Source of the DNA: MTP4 sp052056915
GTDB taxonomy: Archaea; Halobacteriota; Methanosarcinia; Methanosarcinales; Methanosarcinaceae
Reading direction: 5' to 3'
NCBI RefSeq assembly: GCF_052056915.1
Contig: NZ_CP195119.1
Coordinates: 1,054,001 to 1,118,000, forward strand
Length of the DNA stretch: 64,000 nt
The notes beneath the pieces are model-generated. The model had not been told where the DNA came from. It did no database searches and saw only the letters and a list, made by a program, of their open reading frames with translations. Below are positions 1 through 9,431 of this stretch, piece after piece. Made by a program: the position numbers and the translations under genes. Numbering within the stretch: position 1 is the first letter of the stretch; each line of letters begins with the position of its first letter.

Positions 1-43
1 AAACCGGAAAACCGAACTAAGCAGGGACCCGAGGCAATCGAGG

Positions 44-79
44 AATCAAAGTAATCAAAGTAATCAAAGTAATCAAAAT
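44..79. repeat. 9-bp tandem repeat, four units
   Basis: Four consecutive 9-bp units (aatcaaagt, the last with one change) lie in the non-coding stretch at the left edge of the window, upstream of the Lrp/AsnC-like gene. No gene is visible in bases 1-186. Confidence 0.7.
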
Positions 80-186
80 TATCGGGGATTCCCCGGAGGC
101 CGAAGTCAAAAACCTTCCGACGACAGGCACCTCACCTTCAAAAATCCTTAACAAAAAATAAATAACTTGTAGCCGTTACCTACGTA

Positions 187-426
187 TTGAGATATATGGT
201 TATAGGAGTAACAATGATAAATGTGCTTCCAGGGCACGAAAAGGAGTCATACGACGAACTGAGGAAGATAGAAGGGATCAAAGACGTTTACCACGTCTTT
301 GGAGAGTATGACTTTGTCGTGATCATAGAAGTCAGGGACCTTACAATCCTGAACACCGTGGTGGACAGGATCCGGGAAAGCGATACGGTAACAGCAACCC
401 AGACAATTGTCGGAGCCGAACTCTGA
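187..426 (+). CDS. Lrp/AsnC ligand-binding (RAM) domain protein
   Basis: A 79-residue protein consisting of only the C-terminal ligand-binding alpha-beta domain of Lrp/AsnC regulators, with no DNA-binding helix-turn-helix. The pattern VIGVTMINVLPGHEKESYD, then GIKDVYHVFGEYDFVV, then TQTIVGA at the end is typical of stand-alone AsnC_trans_reg proteins, which oligomerise and bind amino acids or partner full-length Lrp proteins. The start shown is a TTG at 187; an ATG at 196 (MVIGV) is an equally good start and no ribosome binding site decides between them. It lies 256 bp upstream of top6B in the same direction; a functional link is not shown. Confidence 0.8.
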   Translation: MRYMVIGVTMINVLPGHEKESYDELRKIEGIKDVYHVFGEYDFVVIIEVRDLTILNTVVDRIRESDTVTATQTIVGAEL

Positions 427-682
427 AATGTCCCGGGCTTACTTAAAGGACTTACTTCCAGATCCACTTTCAGGACCACTTTCAGGACATTACAGCCGGG
501 AATCCGGAAGTAAAGGACACAAAAAACCCGATACCTTTTTTACCATGGACTTATTTTTATTACCTTGAACATTTATTATGATAGACCGTACTCACATAAC
601 TTATCCACCCGAATGATATCATTTACCTGAATATTATCGTTTAAAAAATCAAATTGATTTTTCAGCCCAGAGGGAAAATTCT

Positions 683-2548
683 ATGGAAGCCCCCATTGCA
701 GAAGAATTAGCCAAAAAACAAAAATCGATAAGTGTCGCAGAATTTTTTGAGAAGAACAGGCACATCCTGGGCTTTGACTCTGCCCCGCGAAGCCTTATCA
801 CAACGGTGAAGGAAGCCGTGGACAACTCCCTGGACGCCTGTGAGGAAGCAGGAATTCTCCCGGACCTCCTTATCCAGATCGAAAGGATAGGACAGGACTA
901 CGTGACTGTCATCATCGAAGACAATGGGCCCGGGATCATCAAGGAACAGATCCCGAAGGTCTTTGCCAAACTCCTCTACGGCTCCAGGTTCCATGCCCTG
1001 AAGCAGAGCAGGGGGCAGCAGGGGATAGGAATTTCCGCAGCGGTACTCTATTCCCAGATGACCGCGGGCAGGCACACGAAGATCCTCTCGAAGATCAATT
1101 CAGACGCCCCTGCCCATTACTACGAACTCATGATCAATACCGGCACGAACGAGCCCGATATCCTGAAAGACGAGGTTACGGACTGGTTCCGCCCCCATGG
1201 GACCCAGATCGAGCTGGAAATGAAAGCGTCCTATGTAAAGGGAAGACGGCAGTCCATCTACGAGTACCTGAAGGCAACGGCCATTGTAAACCCCCATGCC
1301 CGGATCACCCTGATCGAACCGGACGGGAATGAAGAAGTCTTCGAGAGAGCCACGGACAAAATGCCTGAGCCGGCAGAAGAGATCCTGCCCCACCCCGAAG
1401 GCATCGAGCTCGGAACCCTTATGAAGATGCTCCACTATACCGAGCGGCAGAAACTCGCACCTTTCCTCCGCTACTCCTTTTCCAAGATCGGGCTGCTCAC
1501 CGCCGAGGAAATCTGTAAGGCGGCAGGCCTGGACACCGAACTTGACCCTCATGCCCTCACCCGTCACGAGGCAAGAAAGCTCATAGAGGCTTTCCATAAG
1601 GTAAAGATCATGGCCCCTCCTACCGACTGCCTCTCTCCCATAGGAGAGGACCTGATCTACAGGGGACTTGAAAAAGAGGTCAACGTGGACTTTATCGCAA
1701 CGACCACTCGAAAGCCGGCTGTGTATTCGGGAAGCCCCTTTGTGGTTGAAGTGGGGCTTGCGTACGGCGGGAAGCTGTTAAAGGACGAAAAGGTAGGGAT
1801 AATGCGTTTTGCAAACCGGGTGCCTCTGCTCTACCAGCAAGGAGCCTGCGTGACCACCCATGCCGTGGAAAACATCAAGTGGAAGCAGTATGGGCTGAAC
1901 CAGCCTGGAGGCGGGATTCCCTCGGGACCCATGCTCCTCCTGATCCATGTAGCTTCCACGAACGTGCCCTTCACCTCGGAGTCAAAGGATGCAATTGCCG
2001 AGATCCCGGTAATCAGGGACGAAGTTGAACTTGCCATAAAAGAGGTTGCACGGAAACTGAAACACTACCTTAGCAAGCAGAGCAACCTTAAGAAACGCCG
2101 GGAAAAGGAAATTATCATCACCAGGGTACTCCCGAAAATGGCCGTAAAGGTTGCAAGCATCCTGGAAAGGGAAATCCCGGACATTAACCCCGTAGTCGCA
2201 AAGATAATGGGAAACGTGCTTGTAAGCCGGGACGTGAAGAAAAACGGGGATGGGACTGCCGAGGTTGCAATAAAGGTGAAGAACTTTGGCGGGTCGGCCC
2301 AGTCCCTCAGGGTCCATGACATGCTCCCCTGTAAAATCAGCGAGGCAAAACCCGAACCTAAAGTGGTCACCATGGGCAATGATTACGATTATATCTGGGA
2401 CCTGTCAGCGGCAGCCGGGTCTTCCAGAGCCCTTACCTACCGGATGGATTCCATAAGCGATGAGGAACTCGGAAAACTCTCACCCCTGATTGTGGAAGGG
2501 ATTGAAGAAGAACTGGTAACCGGGGCAAAAGCCGTGAAGGGGGTCTGA
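683..2548 (+). CDS. top6B: DNA topoisomerase VI subunit B
   Basis: ATPase subunit of the archaeal type IIB topoisomerase, which with subunit A relaxes and decatenates DNA using ATP. The 621 residues fit the family. The N-terminal GHKL ATPase fold shows the N-box KEAVDNSLDA (43-52), EDNGPGI (79-85) and the glycine-rich lid GQQGIGISA (111-119). A helix-two-turn-helix and transducer domain follow, with a C-terminal Ig-like domain typical of methanogen versions. The start is ATG 683 with GAGGG about 10 nt upstream. The stop TGA is separated from the top6A ATG by a single base, so the two are translationally coupled in one operon. Confidence 0.97.
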   Translation: MEAPIAEELAKKQKSISVAEFFEKNRHILGFDSAPRSLITTVKEAVDNSLDACEEAGILPDLLIQIERIGQDYVTVIIEDNGPGIIKEQIPKVFAKLLYGSRFHALKQSRGQQGIGISAAVLYSQMTAGRHTKILSKINSDAPAHYYELMINTGTNEPDILKDEVTDWFRPHGTQIELEMKASYVKGRRQSIYEYLKATAIVNPHARITLIEPDGNEEVFERATDKMPEPAEEILPHPEGIELGTLMKMLHYTERQKLAPFLRYSFSKIGLLTAEEICKAAGLDTELDPHALTRHEARKLIEAFHKVKIMAPPTDCLSPIGEDLIYRGLEKEVNVDFIATTTRKPAVYSGSPFVVEVGLAYGGKLLKDEKVGIMRFANRVPLLYQQGACVTTHAVENIKWKQYGLNQPGGGIPSGPMLLLIHVASTNVPFTSESKDAIAEIPVIRDEVELAIKEVARKLKHYLSKQSNLKKRREKEIIITRVLPKMAVKVASILEREIPDINPVVAKIMGNVLVSRDVKKNGDGTAEVAIKVKNFGGSAQSLRVHDMLPCKISEAKPEPKVVTMGNDYDYIWDLSAAAGSSRALTYRMDSISDEELGKLSPLIVEGIEEELVTGAKAVKGV

Positions 2549-2549
2549 G

Positions 2550-3668
2550 ATGAGCAAAAAAGGACAGAGCAGGGAAAACAAAAGAGCTGCAAGCGATTCC
2601 CTTGCCAGGACAAAGCTGCTGGAAATTGTGGAAAGGATTTACACCCAGTTCGAAAACGAGACTGTCCCGAGCGTCAGCCTCCCGAGCCGGACCAAGGCGA
2701 ACATCGAGTACTGCGACCGGAGCGATGTCTGGGTCTACGGGGACCGGGAAAGCGAAAGGAGCGCAAAGACCGTGAAAGGGGCATTCCAGCTCCTGAAGAC
2801 CACCTATGCCACGGACTTCATAATAAACGAGCACCTTACCCAGAACCGCGGTTCAACCCTTCGAGAACTGTACTATATCTCGGAAGGCTGGGATGCCGCC
2901 AAATTCAAGGAACAGGCCGAGAGTGACCGCCTGATCGAAGACCTGGAACTCCTGACAACCCTCCAGAGGGAATTTTTCCATATGCGCCCCGAAGAAGACG
3001 GGGCAACCATGTTCGGCCCGATAGAGCTTACCGAGCAAACAAAACGCGGGGAGCGGAACATTCACTGCCAGAAGGATGTGGGGGAAGGAGGATACCAGAT
3101 CCCCTTCAACGTGGAAAATATTGAGTTCAAAAAGCACGATGCAAGCATGATAATGGCTGTCGAAACCGGTGGTATGTACGCCAGGCTGATCGAAAACGGC
3201 TTTGACGAGGCTTACAACGCCATCCTCGTGCACCTCAAAGGCCAGCCCGCCCGTTCCACCCGCCGCATAATCAAGCGCATGAACGAGGAACTCGACATCC
3301 CGGTAGCGGTCTTTACTGACGGCGACCCCTGGTCTTACAGGATTTTCGCCTCGGTTGCCTACGGGGCAATCAAAAGTGCCCACCTCTCGGAATACATGGC
3401 AACCCCGAAAGCTAAATTCCTGGGAGTCCAGCCCTCGGATATCGTGGAATACGAACTTTCCACGGACAAGCTTACCGAGCAGGACATAAGCGCTCTTCGA
3501 AGCGAACTTTCGGACCCCCGTTTTGAGTCCGAGTACTGGAAAGAGCAAATCGAACTCCAGCTCAAGATCGGGAAGAAGGCTGAACAGCAGGCCTTTGCCG
3601 GAAAGGGCCTGGACTTCGTGACAGAGACCTATCTCCCTAATCGGCTCAATGAGACGGGGATGGCCTGA
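2550..3668 (+). CDS. top6A: DNA topoisomerase VI subunit A (Spo11-like)
   Basis: DNA-cleaving subunit of topoisomerase VI, homologous to eukaryotic Spo11. The 372 residues carry the 5Y-CAP (winged-helix) domain with the catalytic tyrosine in RELYYISEGW (Tyr108 or Tyr109). A TOPRIM domain follows, with the metal-binding Glu in VETGGMYARL (Glu205) and the DGDPW motif (257-261). It binds 5' DNA ends covalently as part of an A2B2 enzyme. It starts one base after the top6B stop, and both subunits look intact. Confidence 0.97.
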   Translation: MSKKGQSRENKRAASDSLARTKLLEIVERIYTQFENETVPSVSLPSRTKANIEYCDRSDVWVYGDRESERSAKTVKGAFQLLKTTYATDFIINEHLTQNRGSTLRELYYISEGWDAAKFKEQAESDRLIEDLELLTTLQREFFHMRPEEDGATMFGPIELTEQTKRGERNIHCQKDVGEGGYQIPFNVENIEFKKHDASMIMAVETGGMYARLIENGFDEAYNAILVHLKGQPARSTRRIIKRMNEELDIPVAVFTDGDPWSYRIFASVAYGAIKSAHLSEYMATPKAKFLGVQPSDIVEYELSTDKLTEQDISALRSELSDPRFESEYWKEQIELQLKIGKKAEQQAFAGKGLDFVTETYLPNRLNETGMA

Positions 3669-3723
3669 ACACGGGGATGACTTTCCCGGATATGCCTGAT
3701 ACACAGCCTGATATACATACAGT

Positions 3724-3981
3724 ATGCCTCGAGAAGCAGGCCCCGGAAATTGGAATTCATCAGTAACCGGAATTCATCAGTCCCTGAATGAGTTCCGGAC
3801 TGAATTTCCAGATGTGAGTCCGGATGTTTGGAATAACCCGGATGTTCCGGAGAGTAATGAAGTGTGCCCGGGATGTGGCTCAGAGTTGTGGCTCAGGAAC
3901 TGCTCATGGGGTTGTTGTGCACTCATGAGTGAGTTCCATGGACACCCCTGGGGTGGTCAGGGATATCCCGGAGCGCCCTGA
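3724..3981 (+). CDS. Doubtful small ORF with a CxxC motif
   Basis: An open frame of 85 codons between top6A and gyrB. It has one CPGCG motif and a few further cysteines, no recognisable domain, a Trp/Pro/Gly-rich composition and no clear ribosome binding site. The surrounding DNA contains degenerate ccgga-type repeats that can keep a frame open by chance. It may be spurious. Confidence 0.15.
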   Translation: MPREAGPGNWNSSVTGIHQSLNEFRTEFPDVSPDVWNNPDVPESNEVCPGCGSELWLRNCSWGCCALMSEFHGHPWGGQGYPGAP

Positions 3982-4385
3982 CTGCTGCTCTGTGCTCATA
4001 AAGTTCAAAGTGTTTATATTAAATCTTCGCAAATATTTTATCCCATATTTTAATGCGTGGAAAATCCGCTTACAAAGGGAAAATATTTAAATGGAAAGTC
4101 CCGAAAAATCTTCATTTTCAGGGACGTAAACATTAAAAAAAAGGGCTGGAAATCCGGGGAAGCTAAAGACTTAAAATATATGAACGCATATTGAATTTGT
4201 TCGTGGAATAAACATAAATATGAAATATAAAAGTTACAAAATAAAAATTGAAGGCTTACAAAATTGGCACGATTTTTAGGTTTTATTTTGGGCAGAGTTT
4301 TCCCGCGAATTTTGAAAAATATAAGAATACGTTTCAACACATAAGATAATTACTTTTATTAGATTTTCATGGAGAATAAACCCAG
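3982..4385. other. AT-rich gyrB upstream region
   Basis: 404 bp without a gene, sharply more AT-rich than the coding DNA on both sides. It contains several TATA-like stretches (for example tttatatta near 4013) and should hold the gyrBA promoter; no single box can be assigned. An open frame on the minus strand here is low-complexity and not credible. Confidence 0.5.
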
Positions 4386-6290
4386 ATGAGTGATAAACAG
4401 GTTTATGACGCTTCGCACATCCAGGTCCTGGAAGGCCTGGAAGCTGTCCGGAAACGCCCCAGCATGTATATAGGGAGCACGGACAGCCGCGGGCTCCACC
4501 ACCTTGTCTACGAAGTTGTAGACAACAGCATTGACGAAGCCCTTGCAGGCTTCTGTACCAGTATCGAAGTCACTCTCAACCCCGACGGAAGCGTGACTGT
4601 GCTGGACAACGGGAGAGGAATCCCTATCGACCCCCATCCCATACACAAGAAATCCGCCCTGGAAGTAGTAATGACAGTACTACATGCGGGAGGGAAATTC
4701 GACAAGAATACCTACAAGGTTTCCGGGGGGCTGCACGGGGTAGGAGTGTCCGTGGTAAACGGGCTTTCGGAATGGCTGGAAGTGGAGGTATGGAGAGACA
4801 ATAAGAGGTATGTCCAGCGCTACACCCGGGGGATCCCGGAAGGGCCGGTAAGCGAAGCAGGCACTTCGGAAACTACGGGGACGAAGACGACCTTCAAACC
4901 CGACACTAAAATTTTCGAAACCACGGAATACCAGTACGATATCCTCTTGAACAGGCTTCGGGAACTAGCTTTCCTGAACAGGGGCATCAACATAATCCTG
5001 AAGGACCTGAGAAGCCCGGAAGGCCAGACGAATCCCTTGAACTACGAAGGCGGGATCGTGGAATTCGTGGATTACCTGAACAAGAAGAAGCAGCCCCTGC
5101 ATGAAAAACCGATCTACTTCGAGCGGCAAAGGGACGATATGGTAGTGGAAATCGCAATGCAGTACACCAACTCATACACCGAAAACGTGTACTCCTTTGC
5201 CAACAACATCAACACCCACGAAGGCGGGACCCACATCATCGGCTTCAAGAGTGCCCTTACCCGCATTGCAAATGACTACATAAAAGCAAACAAGCTCGCA
5301 AAGGACGAGGCTAAACTCTCGGGCGACGATATAAGAGAAGGCCTGACCGCGATTATAAGCGTCAAGCTAATGGAGCCCCAGTTTGAGGGACAGACAAAAA
5401 CCAAACTCGGGAACAGCGAAGTAAAGGGGATTGTGGACTCCATGGTAAGCGACGGGCTTTCCGAGTACTTTGAAGAAAACCCTAAAGTTGCAAACATAAT
5501 CCTCGAAAAAGCCCTCCTTGCCCAGCGGGCCCGGGAAGCTGCGAAAAAGGCAAGGGAACTTACCCGGAGAAAGAGTGCCCTTGAAGTCAGCACCCTGCCC
5601 GGCAAGCTTGCGGACTGCTCGGATAAGAACCCCGAAGCCTGCGAAATCTATATCGTGGAAGGAGACTCGGCAGGAGGTTCGGCAAAACAGGGAAGGGACC
5701 GGGGTTTCCAGGCTATCCTGCCTTTACGCGGCAAGATATTGAACGTTGAAAAATCGAGGCTTGCAAAGATCCTGAAAAACAACGAGATTGTTGCCCTTAT
5801 AACCGCGCTTGGCACGGGCGTAAGCGAGGACTTTGAACTTGACAGTGCCCGCTACCACAAAATCATCATCATGACCGATGCCGATGTGGACGGGGCGCAC
5901 ATCCGGACGCTTCTCCTGACCTTTTTCTTCCGCTACATGCGTCCCCTGATCGATGCCGGCTACGTCTATATCGCCCAGCCTCCCCTCTATAAGGTAAAGA
6001 AAGGCAAGGCTGAACACTACATGTACACGGAAAGGGATCTCAATGCAAAACTTGCGGAGATCGGGGAAAAGGGCACAGCCGTCCAGCGCTACAAGGGTCT
6101 CGGGGAAATGAATCCTGACCAGCTCTGGGAAACCACCATGGACCCGGATACCAGGATTTTGCTCCAGGTGACTCTGGAAGACGCTATTCACGCCGACGAG
6201 ATCTTCCGGGTCCTGATGGGAGACGAGGTGGAACCGCGCAGGAACTTCATTGAAGAGCACGCAAAAGAAGTCGTGGACCTGGACATCTGA
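4386..6290 (+). CDS. gyrB: DNA gyrase subunit B
   Basis: ATPase and TOPRIM subunit of the bacterial-type type IIA topoisomerase that introduces negative supercoils. At 634 residues it is the short GyrB form without the enterobacterial insert. Motifs: EVVDNSIDEA (43-52), DNGRGI (74-79), GGLHGVGVSVVN in the ATP lid, EGDSAGGSAKQGRDR in TOPRIM, and DADVDGAHIRTLLLTFFFR for the metal site. ATG 4386 has a GGAG about 13 nt upstream. The stop is 14 bp before gyrA, so the two form an operon. Gyrase in Methanosarcinales is generally regarded as acquired from bacteria. Confidence 0.97.
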   Translation: MSDKQVYDASHIQVLEGLEAVRKRPSMYIGSTDSRGLHHLVYEVVDNSIDEALAGFCTSIEVTLNPDGSVTVLDNGRGIPIDPHPIHKKSALEVVMTVLHAGGKFDKNTYKVSGGLHGVGVSVVNGLSEWLEVEVWRDNKRYVQRYTRGIPEGPVSEAGTSETTGTKTTFKPDTKIFETTEYQYDILLNRLRELAFLNRGINIILKDLRSPEGQTNPLNYEGGIVEFVDYLNKKKQPLHEKPIYFERQRDDMVVEIAMQYTNSYTENVYSFANNINTHEGGTHIIGFKSALTRIANDYIKANKLAKDEAKLSGDDIREGLTAIISVKLMEPQFEGQTKTKLGNSEVKGIVDSMVSDGLSEYFEENPKVANIILEKALLAQRAREAAKKARELTRRKSALEVSTLPGKLADCSDKNPEACEIYIVEGDSAGGSAKQGRDRGFQAILPLRGKILNVEKSRLAKILKNNEIVALITALGTGVSEDFELDSARYHKIIIMTDADVDGAHIRTLLLTFFFRYMRPLIDAGYVYIAQPPLYKVKKGKAEHYMYTERDLNAKLAEIGEKGTAVQRYKGLGEMNPDQLWETTMDPDTRILLQVTLEDAIHADEIFRVLMGDEVEPRRNFIEEHAKEVVDLDI

Positions 6291-6304
6291 GGTGGTGGAA
6301 AAAA

Positions 6305-9007
6305 ATGGCAGAATACGACGAAGAAAACAGGACCGAAGCCGAAAAGAAAAACTCTTTCCAGGCAACCCTGATCCCGGACGAGCCTGAAGAGGAACCTGAA
6401 GGAGAAACGGCAGCAGAACCTGAAGGAGAAACGGCAGCAGAACCTGAAGGAGAAACGGCAGCAGAACCTGAAGGAGAGTCGGGAGGAGATCCGGAAGGAG
6501 ATCCGGAAGAGGAACCGGAAGAAGATCCCGAAGATAAGCAGGGAATCGTCCCGGTCCTTATCGACGACGAGATGAAAAAGTCCTACATCAACTACGCCAT
6601 GAGCGTGATCGTGGGAAGGGCACTTCCCGATGCGCGGGACGGGCTAAAACCTGTCCACCGCAGGATCCTCTATTCCATGAAAGAGTCCGGGATCACCCAT
6701 GACAAGCCTTACAAGAAGTCCGCCCGCGTGGTCGGAGACGTGCTCGGTAAGTACCACCCCCATGGGGACTCGGCTGTCTACGACAGTATCGTGCGCATGG
6801 TCCAGGACTTCTCTTTACGCTACCCGATGGTCGACGGGCAGGGGAACTTCGGGTCCATTGACGGGGATTCGGCAGCAGCCATGCGTTACACCGAAGTCCG
6901 CATGGGCAAAATTACGGAAGAGATGCTGGCAGATCTCGACAAGGAGACCGTGCCTTTCAGGCCCAACTACGACGGGTCCCTGGAAGAGCCGGAAGTCCTG
7001 CCCGCAAAGCTTCCGAGCCTCCTGATCAACGGGTCCACGGGAATAGCCGTCGGGATGGCGACGAACATGGCCCCCCACAACCTCACAGAGGTCATCGACG
7101 GGACCCTCATGCTTATCGACGAGCCTGAAACGACAATTTCGGAACTGATGAACGTCATCAAAGGCCCCGATTTCCCGACAGCCGCAAACATCCTGGGAAC
7201 TGCAGGGATCAGGTCCGCATACATGACCGGGAGAGGCCCTGTTAAGATCCGGGCGGTTGCCGAGATCCAGAAGCTCAAGAAGGACAGGGAGCAGATTGTC
7301 GTAACCGAGCTTCCTTACCAGGTGAACAAGGCGCGGATGATCGAGAACATCGCCCACCTTGTCCGGGATAAGGTCATCAGCGGGATTTCCGACCTGAGGG
7401 ACGAGTCGGACCGGGAAGGGATCAGGGTAGTAATAGAACTTTCCAGGGGCACGAACCCCAATGTTCTCCTGAACCAGCTCTACAAGCACACCCAGATGGA
7501 AACCACCTTCGGGATCATCAACCTGGCCCTGGTGGACGGGAAACCGAAGGAGCTGAACCTGAAAGAGCTCCTGGAAATCTACCTGGCCCACCGGATGGAA
7601 ATCATCCAGAAACGGACCCTGTATGACCTCCGGAAAAGCGAAGGCCGGGCTCACATCCTGAGAGGCCTCCAGATCGCCCTGGATAACATAGATGCGGTTG
7701 TGGCCCTTATCCGCGCCTCGGAAAACGCCGAGGAAGCGAAGCAGGGCCTGGTCGAAAACTTCGAACTTGACGAGATCCAGGCAAAAGCCATCCTTGACAT
7801 GCGCCTGCAGCGCCTGACGGGCCTTGAGACCCAGAAAGTCCTCGACGAGCTCGAAAGCCTCATCAAGCTGATTGCCGAACTCAAGGAGATCCTGGCAAGC
7901 GACGAGCTCAAGTACGGGATCATCCGGGACGAGCTTACCCAGATAAGGGAAAAGTACGGGGACAAGCGCAGGACAGGAATCGTGCAGTTTGCCGAAGAGG
8001 TGACTGACGAAGACCTGATCCCCGAAGAAGACGTGGTTGTCACGATCACCGACAGCGGCTATATAAAGAGGCTTCCCCTGGACACCTATTCCCGCCAGCG
8101 CCGCGGAGGCAGGGGTATAATCGGCATGGAGACAAAAGACGAGGACTTCGTTGAAAACCTCTTCATCTCTTCAACCCACAACTACATCCTCTTCTTCACG
8201 AACAGAGGCAGGGTCCACTGGCGCAAGGTCTACGAGATTCCAGAAAGCAGCCGCCAGTCCAAAGGCAAAGCCATAGTAAACCTCCTGGAACTCCGGGACG
8301 GTGAAATGGTAAACGCCATGATCCCGGTAAAGGAGTTCTCGGAAGACCGCTTCCTCCTGATGGTAACGCAGGCAGGCACGATCAAAAAGACCCCGCTCTC
8401 GGACTTCAAAAACCCCCGCAAAGGTGGCATCATTGCAGTCGGCCTTGCGGAAGGTGACGAGCTCGTGAAGGTCCTCCTGACCGACGGCAAGCGGGAAATC
8501 GTAATGGTCTCCAAGAAAGGAAAAGCTATCCGCTTCTCCGAAGCCGACGTCCGTTCCATGGGCCGTTCAGCCCGCGGTGTCCGCGGCATGACCCTTGACG
8601 GTCCCGATGACAAGGTGGTGAGTATGGACCTGGTCGATGAGAGCACAAAACTCCTCACTCTCACCGAAAACGGCTACGGAAAACGCACCGAGTACACCCA
8701 GTACCCTGCCCACCGCCGCGGAGGAAAAGGCGTAATCACCATCAACACGACCCTAAGAAACGGCTACGTAGCCAACGTCAAATCCGTCGCCGACGACGAC
8801 GAACTCATGATCACCAGCGCCGAAGGAATCATAATCCGCATCCCTGCCACCGACATCTCGGTCCAGGGCAGGAACACCCAGGGCGTCCGCATCATGAACC
8901 TCAAATCCGGCGACAAAGTCGTAAGCATGGCAAGAATCAAAACCGAAAACGGCGATGATGAAAAACAGATGAAACTGCCCGTGGCAGGAGAAATCGAAGA
9001 AGAATAA
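6305..9007 (+). CDS. gyrA: DNA gyrase subunit A with acidic N-terminal repeat extension
   Basis: DNA-cleaving and wrapping subunit of gyrase. The catalytic tyrosine is in AAMRYTEVRM (Tyr195), and the quinolone-region motif HPHGDSAVYD (151-160) has the usual Ser and Asp. The C-terminal pinwheel carries a GyrA-box QRRGGRG (around residue 600) with degenerate repeats, which identifies gyrase rather than topoisomerase IV. The 900-residue length is explained by about 80 extra N-terminal residues ahead of the canonical IVPVLIDDEMKKSYINYAMS. That extension is strongly acidic and contains three exact EPEGETAA units. The start is ATG 6305 after a GGTGG-type ribosome binding site, 14 bp downstream of gyrB. 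Confidence 0.96.
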   Translation: MAEYDEENRTEAEKKNSFQATLIPDEPEEEPEGETAAEPEGETAAEPEGETAAEPEGESGGDPEGDPEEEPEEDPEDKQGIVPVLIDDEMKKSYINYAMSVIVGRALPDARDGLKPVHRRILYSMKESGITHDKPYKKSARVVGDVLGKYHPHGDSAVYDSIVRMVQDFSLRYPMVDGQGNFGSIDGDSAAAMRYTEVRMGKITEEMLADLDKETVPFRPNYDGSLEEPEVLPAKLPSLLINGSTGIAVGMATNMAPHNLTEVIDGTLMLIDEPETTISELMNVIKGPDFPTAANILGTAGIRSAYMTGRGPVKIRAVAEIQKLKKDREQIVVTELPYQVNKARMIENIAHLVRDKVISGISDLRDESDREGIRVVIELSRGTNPNVLLNQLYKHTQMETTFGIINLALVDGKPKELNLKELLEIYLAHRMEIIQKRTLYDLRKSEGRAHILRGLQIALDNIDAVVALIRASENAEEAKQGLVENFELDEIQAKAILDMRLQRLTGLETQKVLDELESLIKLIAELKEILASDELKYGIIRDELTQIREKYGDKRRTGIVQFAEEVTDEDLIPEEDVVVTITDSGYIKRLPLDTYSRQRRGGRGIIGMETKDEDFVENLFISSTHNYILFFTNRGRVHWRKVYEIPESSRQSKGKAIVNLLELRDGEMVNAMIPVKEFSEDRFLLMVTQAGTIKKTPLSDFKNPRKGGIIAVGLAEGDELVKVLLTDGKREIVMVSKKGKAIRFSEADVRSMGRSARGVRGMTLDGPDDKVVSMDLVDESTKLLTLTENGYGKRTEYTQYPAHRRGGKGVITINTTLRNGYVANVKSVADDDELMITSAEGIIIRIPATDISVQGRNTQGVRIMNLKSGDKVVSMARIKTENGDDEKQMKLPVAGEIEEE
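6392..6463 (+). repeat. 24-bp in-frame tandem repeat in gyrA
   Basis: Three identical 24-bp units (6392-6415, 6416-6439, 6440-6463) plus a partial fourth encode EPEGETAA repeats in the GyrA extension. The lack of synonymous differences suggests recent slippage or unequal exchange. Confidence 0.9.
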
Positions 9008-9024
9008 TCGAATGGTAATTTGGC

Positions 9025-9057
9025 CCCCGCCGGATGTGAGATTTTCCGGCGACGGGG
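9025..9057 (+). terminator. Hairpin terminator after gyrA
   Basis: A GC-rich imperfect stem (ccccgccgga pairing with tccggcgacgggg) lies 18 bp after the gyrA stop and is followed by ttttcctttc. Its position and T-run fit termination of the gyrBA transcript. Confidence 0.7.
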
Positions 9058-9431
9058 TTTTCCTTTCGGTTTGGGGAGAGGCCGGGCGGATTATGGATTT
9101 TTTTGGGGTCTTTTTTTTGAATTGATTTTTTTGGAGAGGGGAGATGCCGGTTTTTTTGGAGGGTTTTTTCGAATTCAGGGGATGGCAGGTTGATTGATAA
9201 AAAACCTACGGATGTTTCATCAATTTTCTCGAAATGCCAAGATTCAAGAAAAGGGATGAAGTTGTGGTCAACTGGACGAGGATATGTATGTTGCATGTAG
9301 CTGTCCAGAAGTTGGGGGAGTACGGGGAGATTCTGGAGGATGTGAAGTAAGAGAGGGGAAGGGGCTATAATTGGGAAAAAATGAGAATGATTTATTAATT
9401 TTGGAGTGTTAGAGGGTTATGGTGTAGGGAA
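9058..9431. other. gyrA-HEAT gene spacer with possible gene remnant
   Basis: About 370 bp. It contains T-rich tracts and an element near 9148-9182 (ggtttttttggag...ttcgaattcagg) that recurs in degenerate form near 15116 and 20474. A 38-codon open frame at 9234-9350 on the plus strand (starting MPRFKKRDEVVVNW) reads like the tail of a degraded gene. It marks the change from GC-rich core to the AT-rich island. Confidence 0.4.

Noticed and set aside
4050..4340. 96-codon minus-strand frame upstream of gyrB
   Set aside because: Phe/Lys-rich translation of AT-rich promoter DNA; no ribosome binding site.
8937..9296. 119-codon minus-strand frame after gyrA
   Set aside because: It overlaps the gyrA end and its terminator, is Pro/Lys-rich low-complexity and has no domain.
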